IMG/VR virus record: IMGVR_UViG_3300032297_000073
Span: 1 to 32,476 of that record
DNA: 32,476 bases
Reading direction: 5' to 3' (one strand)
Source of the DNA: a virus
The notes below the pieces were generated by a model, which was not told where the DNA came from, did no database searches, and saw only the letters and a program-made list of their open reading frames with translations. Below, piece after piece: positions 1 to 5,353 of the stretch. Both the position numbers and the translations under genes were made by a program. Position 1 is the first letter of the stretch. Every line of letters begins with the position of its first letter.

Positions 1-178
1 CCATCTGTGGCTTATTTCCCACACGATAGGCCCAGATCAAGAACGCTACAGTGCCCAGAGCAAAGACTGCAATATTGTAGGGATAGACCGCGGGCCCAAT
101 GGCGTTGAGTACGTGACCTGCTACAATTAATACCGCTCCGACCCACTGTAGTACTTCATCTACGTATCTATAACTCAT
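1..178 (-). CDS. Small membrane protein, 3' end cut by window edge
   Basis: I read this frame directly from the minus strand. An ATG at 178 opens a frame that runs without a stop through the left edge, giving 59 residues so far. Two hydrophobic helices are visible, roughly residues 10-29 and 34-51, separated by a short loop with Pro and Tyr, so it is probably an inner-membrane protein. The start overlaps the stop of the upstream gene in an ATGA arrangement, which suggests translational coupling in a leftward operon. I do not recognise the family; a small two-helix transport-like fold is possible but unproven. Confidence 0.7.
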   Translation of the reverse strand, partial: MSYRYVDEVLQWVGAVLIVAGHVLNAIGPAVYPYNIAVFALGTVAFLIWAYRVGNKPQM

Positions 179-555
179 AGTTCAACGCCTTCTGCGTCAA
201 TAGCAAAGCTGAGTTCTTGGAACTTCTTGTACATGCGATAGACCTCTCGTTTCGCTGTGATCATAGCTTCTGAGATCAAGTCCTCTGCGGTACCGTCTTT
301 GAGTACTTCACGTGGGTCTTCATACAAACAACCGCCCAAATGCTCCGCGGCCATCTCATGACCATCTACTAGTACACGCACACGCAAGAAGAACCAATCA
401 AGGTGGCCGCGTTCGATGTCCTTGATGATCTCGTCAATATCCGAGACACTGTCATCAAAACAATCACGTGGATTCAAGTCTTCCCAGCTCTTGTCTACAA
501 TAACAAAGAAGCCGTCGCGTTCAAAACTGGCAATCTCATCGTAATAGCGTGTCAT
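175..555 (-). CDS. Hypothetical acidic phage protein (126 aa)
   Basis: This is a soluble, strongly acidic protein of 126 residues with no motif I recognise. Its N-terminus (MTRYYDEIA) resembles that of the next gene upstream (MARYYTN), hinting at related translation-start contexts or a shared small family. The ATG follows an AAGGAGC Shine-Dalgarno sequence and lies about 30 bp downstream of an excellent sigma70 promoter on the same strand (582-610). It overlaps the downstream membrane-protein gene by 4 nt. Early-type accessory phage gene; function unknown. Confidence 0.85.
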   Translation of the reverse strand: MTRYYDEIASFERDGFFVIVDKSWEDLNPRDCFDDSVSDIDEIIKDIERGHLDWFFLRVRVLVDGHEMAAEHLGGCLYEDPREVLKDGTAEDLISEAMITAKREVYRMYKKFQELSFAIDAEGVEL

Positions 556-581
556 AGTTGCTCCTTAGTGTGTAAGTGTGT

Positions 582-610
582 ATTGTAACATAGAACAGCT
601 TCAGTGTCAA
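582..610 (-). promoter_or_regulatory. Sigma70 promoter for 175-555
   Basis: Reading leftward, TTGACA (610-605), a 17-bp spacer, then TACAAT (587-582). The leader that follows contains ACACTAAGGAGC just before the ATG. The TTGGTAAAACC motif found in sister promoters is absent here. Confidence 0.85.
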
Positions 611-665
611 CCCCTGCGAAGTGCCCGGGCGAGTTGCGGGGCCTAGTGGCAGGGGTCGGCACTTC
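611..665. repeat. GC-rich nested inverted repeats between two leftward genes
   Basis: GAAGTGCC at 618-625 is complementary to GGCACTTC at 658-665, and CCCCTGC at 611-617 to GCAGGGG at 649-655. The two pairings exclude each other, and the tract is very G+C-rich. It lies at the 3' end of the gene at 664-870 and just upstream of the next promoter, so it could be a terminator-like or attenuator-like structure. No U-tract follows it in the leftward direction. Confidence 0.4.
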
Positions 666-870
666 AGCAATCTGGATCGAAGTCAGCCCACTCGGTGGCT
701 TCATCTACATCGGGCTCGTCTGTTTCGGGCTCGATGAACTCGTTGCATTTCATCATGTCCTTGACGTCATCTTCGCTCATGTAGTTAATACAGGCCATGA
801 TAACTGTATCTTTGTCAAGAATACCATCGTCAACCATTTCCAAAAGCATGTTAGTGTAATAGCGTGCCAT
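664..870 (-). CDS. Hypothetical acidic phage protein (68 aa)
   Basis: A 68-residue acidic protein with an Asp/Glu-rich C-terminal tail (about residues 45-68) and no recognised domain. The ATG is preceded by AAAGGAGC and a perfect-consensus sigma70 promoter at 899-927, which strongly supports expression. It is a stand-alone leftward gene separated from the next by GC-rich inverted repeats. Small acidic proteins of this kind are common among early phage genes that act on host proteins, but nothing here shows its target. Confidence 0.8.
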   Translation of the reverse strand: MARYYTNMLLEMVDDGILDKDTVIMACINYMSEDDVKDMMKCNEFIEPETDEPDVDEATEWADFDPDC

Positions 871-898
871 TTAGTGCTCCTTTGTTGTCTATGTGTGT

Positions 899-927
899 AT
901 TATAACAGGTTTTACCAACCTTGTCAA
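899..927 (-). promoter_or_regulatory. Consensus sigma70 promoter with operator-like spacer, for 664-870
   Basis: Leftward: TTGACA (927-922), 17-bp spacer, TATAAT (904-899), an exact match to consensus. The spacer contains TTGGTAAAACC (918-908), which recurs in other promoters of this window. Confidence 0.9.
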
Positions 928-931
928 CCCC

Positions 932-1222
932 TCATGCGTACTCAGCGTCTTCTACAAGAGTCAGCATGTTAGCAGGCACTTTCCACAGTCCGTTGATGGT
1001 CTTGACTGTGACATACTTGATAGCGATCTTTGTGACCACGCCCGTGTAGTTCTGTCCGGTCTTGTTGGATGTGAAGTTGACGTTGTCGCCCAAACTCAGC
1101 GAACGGATTGACTGTCGACCCAATTTGGCACGAGCGAACTTCACAGCGTCGATGATGCTGGACAGCTGATCGTTGGTGAAGTTGCCTGCGAGGATCTCTG
1201 CGTTAACTGTTTGAATGCTCAT
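932..1222 (-). CDS. Hypothetical protein with small beta-barrel (SH3/KOW-like) C-terminal half
   Basis: A 96-residue protein. Residues about 1-40 look helical. Residues about 43-92 form a beta-rich segment with a GDNVNFTSNKTG...YTGVV turn pattern and alternating hydrophobics (KYVTVKTINGLWKVPANML), reminiscent of SH3/KOW-like barrels in small phage proteins. The ATG overlaps the stop of the upstream 66-aa gene (ATGA) but also has its own SD (AAGGAGC) and its own consensus promoter at 1253-1281 inside that gene. It could bind nucleic acid or protein; the fold call is by pattern only. Confidence 0.8.
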   Translation of the reverse strand: MSIQTVNAEILAGNFTNDQLSSIIDAVKFARAKLGRQSIRSLSLGDNVNFTSNKTGQNYTGVVTKIAIKYVTVKTINGLWKVPANMLTLVEDAEYA

Positions 1223-1419
1223 CTCTGCTCCTTAGTGTTAGTGTGTAAGTCAATTATACGACCTTCTTGCCAATCTGTCAAGACAAACCGCATACTAGGG
1301 TGAAACCGTTGTAATTCTGCAACCTTCTTACGGGCCCGGGCCAAACTCAGCTCATCACTCCAATAGTGTCCCGAGTATAGCTTCTGCCCGTAGAACATCT
1401 GACATTCCCATTTAACCAT
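1219..1419 (-). CDS. Hypothetical small basic protein (66 aa)
   Basis: A 66-residue protein, MVKWECQMFYGQ onward, rich in aromatic and basic residues; no family recognised. A TTG at 1431 would add four residues, but the ATG at 1419 is preferred because it forms a TAATG stop-start overlap with the upstream gene and has GGAG a few bases upstream. The last dozen or so residues are encoded by DNA that also contains the promoter and leader of the next gene, so this C-terminus is under double constraint and may be dispensable. Confidence 0.7.
   Translation of the reverse strand: MVKWECQMFYGQKLYSGHYWSDELSLARARKKVAELQRFHPSMRFVLTDWQEGRIIDLHTNTKEQR
1253..1281 (-). promoter_or_regulatory. Consensus sigma70 promoter inside 1219-1419, for 932-1222
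   Basis: Leftward: TTGACA (1281-1276), 17-bp spacer, TATAAT (1258-1253). It lies wholly within the coding sequence of the upstream gene. The spacer has TTGGCAAGAAGG rather than the recurrent TTGGTAAAACC. Confidence 0.85.
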
Positions 1420-1703
1420 TACATGCTCCAATAGCGTTCTGTTGAAGGATCAACGCAGGTACCGCGATCTGACCTGCGAATCTCTACATCCGCACCGCTC
1501 ATCAAGTTCTTAACAGTGACAAGCTGACGACCGTTGAAAGCTTCTACACTCTTGATGAACTCTTTCTGTTTGCGCTTGGGCAAGAGGTTCAACATCTCTT
1601 GTGCCATGCTGTTCAAGTAACCTGAGGTAAAAGCGGCACCCTGCTCTTCGAACATGATATCAAGTTCTGCCTTGAGTGCTCTCTGATTGTCTGTGGTCCA
1701 CAT
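1419..1703 (-). CDS. Hypothetical phage protein (94 aa)
   Basis: A 94-residue mixed-charge protein with a probable N-terminal helical half (residues about 5-55) and a basic stretch LLPKRKQKEF near residue 40; no recognised catalytic motif. It starts at an ATG preceded by AAGGAGC and a perfect sigma70 promoter at 1733-1761, so it heads a leftward transcription unit with the 66-aa gene, whose start it overlaps by one base. Function unknown. Confidence 0.85.
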   Translation of the reverse strand: MWTTDNQRALKAELDIMFEEQGAAFTSGYLNSMAQEMLNLLPKRKQKEFIKSVEAFNGRQLVTVKNLMSGADVEIRRSDRGTCVDPSTERYWSM

Positions 1704-1732
1704 AGTCTGCTCCTTGTTAGTGTATGTTGTCT

Positions 1733-1761
1733 ATTATACAGTGGTTTTACCAAAGTGTCAA
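1733..1761 (-). promoter_or_regulatory. Consensus sigma70 promoter with operator-like spacer, for 1419-1703
   Basis: Leftward: TTGACA (1761-1756), 17-bp spacer, TATAAT (1738-1733). TTGGTAAAACC occupies 1753-1743 inside the spacer. The leader has ACACTAACAAGGAGC before the ATG. Confidence 0.9.
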
Positions 1762-1772
1762 CCAAAGACCCT

Positions 1773-2111
1773 TTAGTCTCCACGGGTATCTGTGTTCAAT
1801 GCGGGCTTGAGTTGTCTGCGGAGCTCAACTTCCCTCCGATGAGCCGCCGCCTTGCCACGAACGATCTCATGTACATATACTTCGATCTCTGACTTGTCGT
1901 TGAGCTTACGAAGTTCAGCACACAAGAGCCAGTTCTTGTCTTCCTTCTTGGCACGATAGAAGTGCTTGGCCGCACGAGCCAGAACCGATTTGTTCACAGT
2001 ACTCTCTGTCTTAGCTGTGACTCCAATGTAGTTCAAGCCGTTGACCACCAACTCATATATGATATGGTTGCGATCTGCTCTTTTTTTGCGGACGGTGTTT
2101 TGTGTGTTCAT
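1773..2111 (-). CDS. GIY-YIG-like nuclease-domain protein (112 aa)
   Basis: After a basic N-terminus (RKKRAD), residues about 17-32 read HIIYELVVNGLNYIGVT, matching the spaced (G/I)-I-Y ... Y-I-G signature of GIY-YIG nucleases. A helix with basic residues (SVLARAAKHFYRAKK) and a C-terminal RREVELRRQLKPALN, where the Glu could be the metal ligand, fit a minimal domain of about 90 residues. Known members cut DNA, as homing endonucleases or repair and restriction enzymes. The frame could be extended to 2195, but that would cross the promoter; the ATG at 2111 lies only 6 nt from the -10 box and has no SD, so a leaderless mRNA is likely. Confidence 0.65.
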   Translation of the reverse strand: MNTQNTVRKKRADRNHIIYELVVNGLNYIGVTAKTESTVNKSVLARAAKHFYRAKKEDKNWLLCAELRKLNDKSEIEVYVHEIVRGKAAAHRREVELRRQLKPALNTDTRGD

Positions 2112-2117
2112 GTAGTG

Positions 2118-2146
2118 ATTATACAGTGGTTTTACCAAACAGTCAA
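2118..2146 (-). promoter_or_regulatory. Sigma70 promoter with operator-like spacer, apparently leaderless, for 1773-2111
   Basis: Leftward: TTGACT (2146-2141), 17-bp spacer, TATAAT (2123-2118), then CACTAC and the ATG. TTGGTAAAACC lies at 2138-2128. The predicted start of transcription coincides with the A of the ATG. Confidence 0.8.
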
Positions 2147-2205
2147 CCAAAGACCCGCAAAAGAATCTGTGTATAAAAAGCCACACCACCGGCACTCCAA
2201 AAAGA

Positions 2206-2214
2206 TGCTATAAT
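2206..2214 (+). promoter_or_regulatory. Extended -10 promoter for 2240-2500
   Basis: TGCTATAAT is an extended -10 element; no good -35 is seen 16-18 bp upstream. The leader ACACTAACAAGGAGC is nearly the same as those of the leftward early genes. Confidence 0.6.
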
Positions 2215-2239
2215 ACGTATACACTAACAAGGAGCTCTC

Positions 2240-2500
2240 ATGCATAATTTATTAACTGCAAATACTGCAAAAGCCCGTTTATTGTATAATAAAAATAAAG
2301 AAACTTATAAAATCATTTTCGCTTTTAATGTATATAAAACTCTCAATAAGCGAGATGAGGAAGTGTATATATTCCCACAGCAGGCAAAATGCAATTATGT
2401 TTCAGGAGATATTCCCTACGAGACATTATATACAGATAAAGAACGCATAGTCGCTATTGCAAAACAATATCTCAGAACGGATTATGTAGAATTTGTTTAA
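2240..2500 (+). CDS. Hypothetical AT-rich phage protein (86 aa)
   Basis: An 86-residue Lys/Tyr-rich protein (IFAFNVYKTLNKRDEEVYIF) with no recognised domain. Support comes from AAGGAGC 5 nt ahead of the ATG, an extended -10 promoter, and a strong hairpin just past the stop. Its codons are much more A/T-ending than those of the leftward genes next to it, so it probably has a different origin. It is the only rightward gene between the leftward cluster and the repeat region. Confidence 0.75.
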   Translation: MHNLLTANTAKARLLYNKNKETYKIIFAFNVYKTLNKRDEEVYIFPQQAKCNYVSGDIPYETLYTDKERIVAIAKQYLRTDYVEFV

Positions 2501-2506
2501 AAGAAA

Positions 2507-2536
2507 ATGGGGATAATCCAAAATGATTATCCCCAT
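2507..2536 (-). terminator. Intrinsic terminator (12-bp hairpin)
   Basis: A perfect 12-bp stem, ATGGGGATAATC (2507-2518) with GATTATCCCCAT (2525-2536), and a 6-nt loop. Read leftward it is followed by TTTTCTTTT, a good U-tract, so it should stop transcription from the tRNA unit before it runs antisense through 2240-2500. Read rightward the U-tract is poor, but the stem may still serve 2240-2500. Confidence 0.8.
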
Positions 2537-2782
2537 TATCAGTATTATATATACGCAGGTATCCGTTATATAATCCCCGCTGACTTATTCCTATTATCTT
2601 TCGATAATTAGCCCTTACCACTAGAAGAAAAATGGTTATCAGTTTGGCGCAGTATCGGTTAGATTATATCACCCCTCATCTGTTATTCGAGATCTCCCAG
2701 ACTTCTAGCTCCTAATCTCTAGCCACAGCCTATATCCTGCATCCTCGGGTTTATCAACTCTATATACACTATATATACACAA
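2537..2782 (-). ncRNA. Unexplained RNA downstream of the tRNA, candidate ncRNA
   Basis: About 245 nt with no plausible coding frame lie between the tRNA 3' end and the leftward terminator, downstream of the tRNA promoter. Read leftward they contain a 6-bp hairpin with a GAAA tetraloop (2608-2593, ATTATC-GAAA-GATAAT) and other short complementary segments such as ACCA and TGGT. I do not recognise a known family; tmRNA and second-tRNA hallmarks are absent. It may be a structured RNA or only a 3' trailer. Confidence 0.35.
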
Positions 2783-2860
2783 TGGTGGGCCGTCTGTGAG
2801 TCGAACACAGCACCAATGGATTATGAGTCCACTGCTCTAACCAACATGAGCTAACGGCCC
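2783..2860 (-). tRNA. tRNA with anticodon CAU (tRNA-Ile2 or elongator tRNA-Met), CCA encoded
   Basis: A complete 78-nt cloverleaf reads leftward. It has acceptor GGGCCGT/ACGGCCC, D arm GCTC/GAGC with a GG-containing loop, anticodon stem GTGGA/TCCAT with loop CTCATAA, T arm CTGTG-TTCGACT-CACAG, discriminator A and encoded CCA. The CAU anticodon fits elongator Met, or Ile2 after lysidine modification of C34. The acceptor pairs C4-G69 and C5-G68 and the overall resemblance to E. coli tRNA-Ile2 favour the latter, which would help read the AUA codons of AT-rich phage genes. A dedicated promoter lies at 2903-2931. Confidence 0.95.
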
Positions 2861-2902
2861 ACTGTATATATACACTATATAGTAGTGTGTATACTAGTAG
2901 TT
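2861..2902. repeat. TATATACACTATATA-type repeats flanking the tRNA
   Basis: Near-identical tracts lie left (2761-2780) and right (2864-2882) of the tRNA gene, and inverted versions (TAGTGTATATA) occur at 3356-3390. The right-hand tract can pair imperfectly with AGTGTGTATAC at 2884-2894. These could be recombination scars or simply AT-rich regulatory DNA. Confidence 0.5.
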
Positions 2903-2931
2903 ATTATAGCATAGATCTACACTACAGTCAA
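2903..2931 (-). promoter_or_regulatory. Sigma70 promoter for the tRNA unit
   Basis: Leftward: TTGACT (2931-2926), 17-bp spacer ending in TGC, TATAAT (2908-2903), so it also has an extended -10. Predicted transcription starts near 2896, about 36 nt before the mature tRNA. Confidence 0.8.
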
Positions 2932-2971
2932 GTTGAGCTAGTGTGATCCCAATGTGGCCCACCGTGGATCT

Positions 2972-3026
2972 CGGTCAAGAATCGGTGAAAAAACGGTCCA
3001 GAAATGGTGGAATCATGGTAAAATTA
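2972..3026 (+). repeat. Five 11-bp direct repeats ([CT]GGT + A-rich)
   Basis: The tetramer [CT]GGT starts at 2972, 2983, 2994, 3005 and 3016, exactly 11 bp apart. Each is followed by an A-rich heptamer (for example CGGTCAAGAAT, CGGTGAAAAAA, CGGTCCAGAAA). One unit per helical turn resembles an iteron or an array of protein-binding sites. No protein gene covers this stretch. Confidence 0.7.
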
Positions 3027-3134
3027 ATAAGTGAACTTATGATTTTGGGGCAAAATTCGCAGATTTTCCACCGTGAATTCTACTGTGCAGGGCAATTTGG
3101 TGGGGATGGGGAAGAGAGGCTATAGTCAAATGCT

Positions 3135-3211
3135 CCAAATGGTTCTCAGGTATTTTCCAAATGGTTCTCAGGTATTTTCCAAATGGTTCTCAACGCTTTT
3201 CTCAGGTTTTT
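3135..3211 (+). repeat. 22-bp tandem repeats, two perfect and one interrupted copy
   Basis: Units at 3135-3156 and 3157-3178 are identical (start CCAAATGGTTCTCA, end GGTATTTT). A third begins at 3179 with the same 14 bases, then carries about 12 extra bases before GGTTTTT. Twenty-two base pairs is twice the 11-bp period seen upstream. Confidence 0.85.
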
Positions 3212-3230
3212 CCACCATAAACCACTCTGG

Positions 3231-3341
3231 CCTACAGCGGGGTATTTGCACATAGCCCAGACCTACAGCGGGGTATTGTATATATAGAGTTCTAATCACG
3301 CTGGTGGCACTACTCTCTAATAGACCTTACAGCGGGGTATT
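3231..3341 (+). repeat. Three 16-bp repeats CCTACAGCGGGGTATT, helically phased
   Basis: Copies start at 3231, 3262 and 3326; the third has one mismatch (CTTACAGCGGGGTATT). The spacings of 31 and 64 bp are about three and six helical turns. The conserved, G-rich core inside AT-rich non-coding DNA suggests binding sites for a phage protein. Confidence 0.8.
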
Positions 3342-3377
3342 CACTGTAGTATATGTAGTGTATATATAGTGTATAAG

Positions 3378-3383
3378 TATAGT
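3378..3383 (+). promoter_or_regulatory. Possible -10 box for leaderless 3390-3776
   Basis: TATAGT stands 6 nt before the ATG at 3390, and no SD is present. There is no recognisable -35. This repeats the spacing seen at three other genes in the window. Confidence 0.4.
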
Positions 3384-3389
3384 GTATAT

Positions 3390-3776
3390 ATGCCGTCACT
3401 GTTTAAACTACTGCTCGCATCAGTCTTAGCTTGTTCAACAGCGGGCTGTGTCACTGTAGAGTCTGCCGCTGGAGTTGATCGTGTATATCAAGCCACTGCG
3501 GCTGACACACTGTCAACTGCTATTGCACTCAATCAGGGCGGTGTTGAGCTCAATCCTTTGGGCTTTCATGGATCTACCATGGGCAAACTGTTTTATCTAT
3601 ATATAAGAAAAGATCTACCCGAGGATGTTCGACAAAGTTATGATCGCACTGCCACTGCTGTTTGGACGGGTGCGGCTGCTAATAATACCCTACAGATACT
3701 AGTACCCGGAGTGGGCTTGGGCGCCAGTTTGGGATTGGGTATTTGGGTGGCTCTCAGCATATGGGATTCCTGGTAA
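3390..3776 (+). CDS. Lipoprotein with DUF5658-like motif (128 aa)
   Basis: The N-terminus has one Lys, a hydrophobic core (LLLASVLACSTAGC) and a lipobox ending at Cys20, so it is predicted to be cleaved by signal peptidase II and lipid-anchored. Residues about 37-55 (ADTLSTAIALNQGGVELNP) resemble the D-x-x-S/T ... GG-x-E-x-NP signature of DUF5658 proteins. A second hydrophobic, Gly-rich segment lies near the C-terminus (about 103-125). Phage lipoproteins may act in lysis (o-spanin-like) or superinfection exclusion; neither is shown here. ATG 3390 is chosen over an upstream GTG because it starts a proper signal peptide. Confidence 0.7.
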   Translation: MPSLFKLLLASVLACSTAGCVTVESAAGVDRVYQATAADTLSTAIALNQGGVELNPLGFHGSTMGKLFYLYIRKDLPEDVRQSYDRTATAVWTGAAANNTLQILVPGVGLGASLGLGIWVALSIWDSW

Positions 3777-3838
3777 GTTTTTGCTTCTGGCTTTTAAGTC
3801 GCTGCGCTCTTTTGCTGTGTTTGGGCTCTTCGCTCGTG

Positions 3839-3855
3839 TATAAATATGCTATAAT
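3839..3855 (+). promoter_or_regulatory. T4-like late promoter box plus extended -10, for 3878-4963
   Basis: TATAAATA, the exact T4 late-promoter octamer, is at 3839-3846, immediately followed by TGCTATAAT (3847-3855), an extended -10. Both point at the virion-like gene starting at 3878. Confidence 0.6.
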
Positions 3856-3877
3856 AACTTTGGATACTTACAAGTAT

Positions 3878-4963
3878 ATGGCACTAGGAACAGGATCAAT
3901 AAAATTTAGTCAAATAGTCAACGAGTGGAGTGAGACATGGTACCGTGGTAAAGATACACCTAGCACTGGTAATCCCATGAGTATGCGCCGGTTCCTCAAG
4001 GGTTATCCCATTGCTATTGCTAGTAGTGGATTTGGTGGTACTATCTATGATTCCAGTGGTTATGTGCCTAATTACTATACCACCACTGAAGGTATACCCA
4101 CATCGGGTAACATGACCATGAGCAGTTTCAAGGGCACTAATGCTGAGAATGATGCCTATGCCTGTCTCCAAGGGTTCTACAGTAATAACGACGCTCATTA
4201 TCGCAACATCACTGAACAAGGTTATTGGCCCGGTGTCAATACTGTGGCCAATGTCCCCTACAATAGATATCAGGGGTCAGCCTCTGCCAACTATTACTAT
4301 ACAGACAACGACACTTTGCCCAGCCACAGTAAATGGACCACAATAATAGATTGGATCCAAGGTGCACAGGCCAGCCCTACTGATTGGACTGGCATGGGTG
4401 GCATCAGTGGTGTTGATCCCTACTATACTTGGTACAACAGCAGCTACGGTGAGATGCCCGTTATGGTCACCCACTATCGTCGAATGCCCAGAGATATGGG
4501 CGGCCTTGTTACAGAATGGACGCGACTGGGCAACAACAGTGGATCATGGTCTGGGCAGTATCTTTTACCCGGAAAATGGGACACCTATCAGATTCGTATT
4601 CAGCCTGTGACCAACACCAGTAATAATGCCAGTGGTCCCCAAACTGATTATGTGGTCACTGTGCCCGCGGGCATGGCCTACATGTTGCTGACGTACAGTA
4701 CTGGGGCCGACGGCAATGTCACAGGCGGTAACGTTCCCTATACATCCAATAGCAACCAAATTCTACGCACAGCACACTGGTGGTATAATGCCTGTGCCTC
4801 GGTGTTTTTTGTAAACCAAACCACCAGTGCTCAAACCATCACATTCCCCAACGGACTGCAACCCCAATACAACGACAAAGGGCAGACCCAATGGGCCTAC
4901 AACAGTGGCGCCAATTGGTTTGGCACTAACTATCACTGGGATTTCTTATTTCAAAGGTTATAA
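3878..4963 (+). CDS. Probable virion structural protein (361 aa)
   Basis: The protein starts MALGTGSIKFSQIVNEW, an opening of the kind seen in structural proteins of marine T4-like phages. The rest is Tyr/Gly/Asn/Ser/Thr-rich and beta-prone with few Lys, and it lacks enzyme motifs, which suits a fibre, neck or tail-accessory protein. The open frame extends upstream to 3743, but those extra residues run through the promoter region and overlap the lipoprotein gene, so I take the ATG at 3878. A T4-type late box stands just upstream. Codon use is G/C-richer than in the glycan cassette. Exact position in the virion is unknown. Confidence 0.65.
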   Translation: MALGTGSIKFSQIVNEWSETWYRGKDTPSTGNPMSMRRFLKGYPIAIASSGFGGTIYDSSGYVPNYYTTTEGIPTSGNMTMSSFKGTNAENDAYACLQGFYSNNDAHYRNITEQGYWPGVNTVANVPYNRYQGSASANYYYTDNDTLPSHSKWTTIIDWIQGAQASPTDWTGMGGISGVDPYYTWYNSSYGEMPVMVTHYRRMPRDMGGLVTEWTRLGNNSGSWSGQYLLPGKWDTYQIRIQPVTNTSNNASGPQTDYVVTVPAGMAYMLLTYSTGADGNVTGGNVPYTSNSNQILRTAHWWYNACASVFFVNQTTSAQTITFPNGLQPQYNDKGQTQWAYNSGANWFGTNYHWDFLFQRL

Positions 4964-4969
4964 ATTAAA

Positions 4970-5341
4970 ATGGCACAATATATTAGAGCATTACGCAGAG
5001 CAGAGGGCGGCGGAGTCGTCATCGAATACCCACAGTTGGTCACGGAAACTGTGATACTACCCCTAGACGAAGAGGGCAACGAACTACGTGGACAGGCCTT
5101 GTTTGATTGGTTAGATTCACATGTTCTAGACAACTACATACCCAAAGGCACCAGCATTGAGTTTGACCCTACCATGGAAACCCAGTTAGACCTAGACGGT
5201 ATTCGATACACCACTGTACAACTGGCTCGCAAGGCCAATGCACAGAGTATGGATCCTAACAACTACGCACCCATGGACGATGTTCGAGTTAAAGCGTTGA
5301 TCTATGAAGTTCTAGCCGAAATGCGCCTAGATTCGGTTTAA
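4970..5341 (+). CDS. Hypothetical phage protein, possibly virion-associated (123 aa)
   Basis: A 123-residue acidic protein with a beta-strand-like middle (VVIEYPQLVTETVILPLDEEGNEL) and a helical C-terminus (about 102-121); no family recognised. It starts 6 nt after the structural gene, with AAAGG as SD; TATAAATT at 4959-4966 may be a weak late box. Its place between two structural-type proteins suggests a role in the same particle substructure, but this is inference. Confidence 0.7.
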   Translation: MAQYIRALRRAEGGGVVIEYPQLVTETVILPLDEEGNELRGQALFDWLDSHVLDNYIPKGTSIEFDPTMETQLDLDGIRYTTVQLARKANAQSMDPNNYAPMDDVRVKALIYEVLAEMRLDSV

Positions 5342-5353
5342 TGGAGCCGTCAA

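Noticed and set aside
604-1111. Rightward frames opposite the leftward early genes
   Set aside because: They cross the promoters and SDs of well-supported leftward genes and are rich in Cys and Val as expected for antisense shadows.
1420-1431. TTG start at 1431 for the 66-aa gene
   Set aside because: ATG at 1419 has the better SD spacing and the TAATG junction with the upstream stop.
2640-2680. Rightward GGCGCAGTATCGGTTAGA, similar to a tRNA D-arm and to U4 snRNA
   Set aside because: No matching acceptor, anticodon or T arm could be folded around it, and an snRNA is not expected in a phage.
2943-3255. Open frames of about 60 codons across the repeat region
   Set aside because: They run through the 11-bp and 22-bp repeats, have no SD or promoter, and translate the repeats into low-complexity sequence.
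3135-3341. CRISPR array
   Set aside because: The 22-bp repeats are directly tandem without spacers, and the 16-bp repeats have irregular spacing and no cas genes nearby.
3743-3877. N-terminal hydrophobic extension of the structural protein at 3878
   Set aside because: The extension would overlap the lipoprotein gene and run through the TATAAATA and TATAAT boxes; the ATG at 3878 gives a typical virion-protein start.
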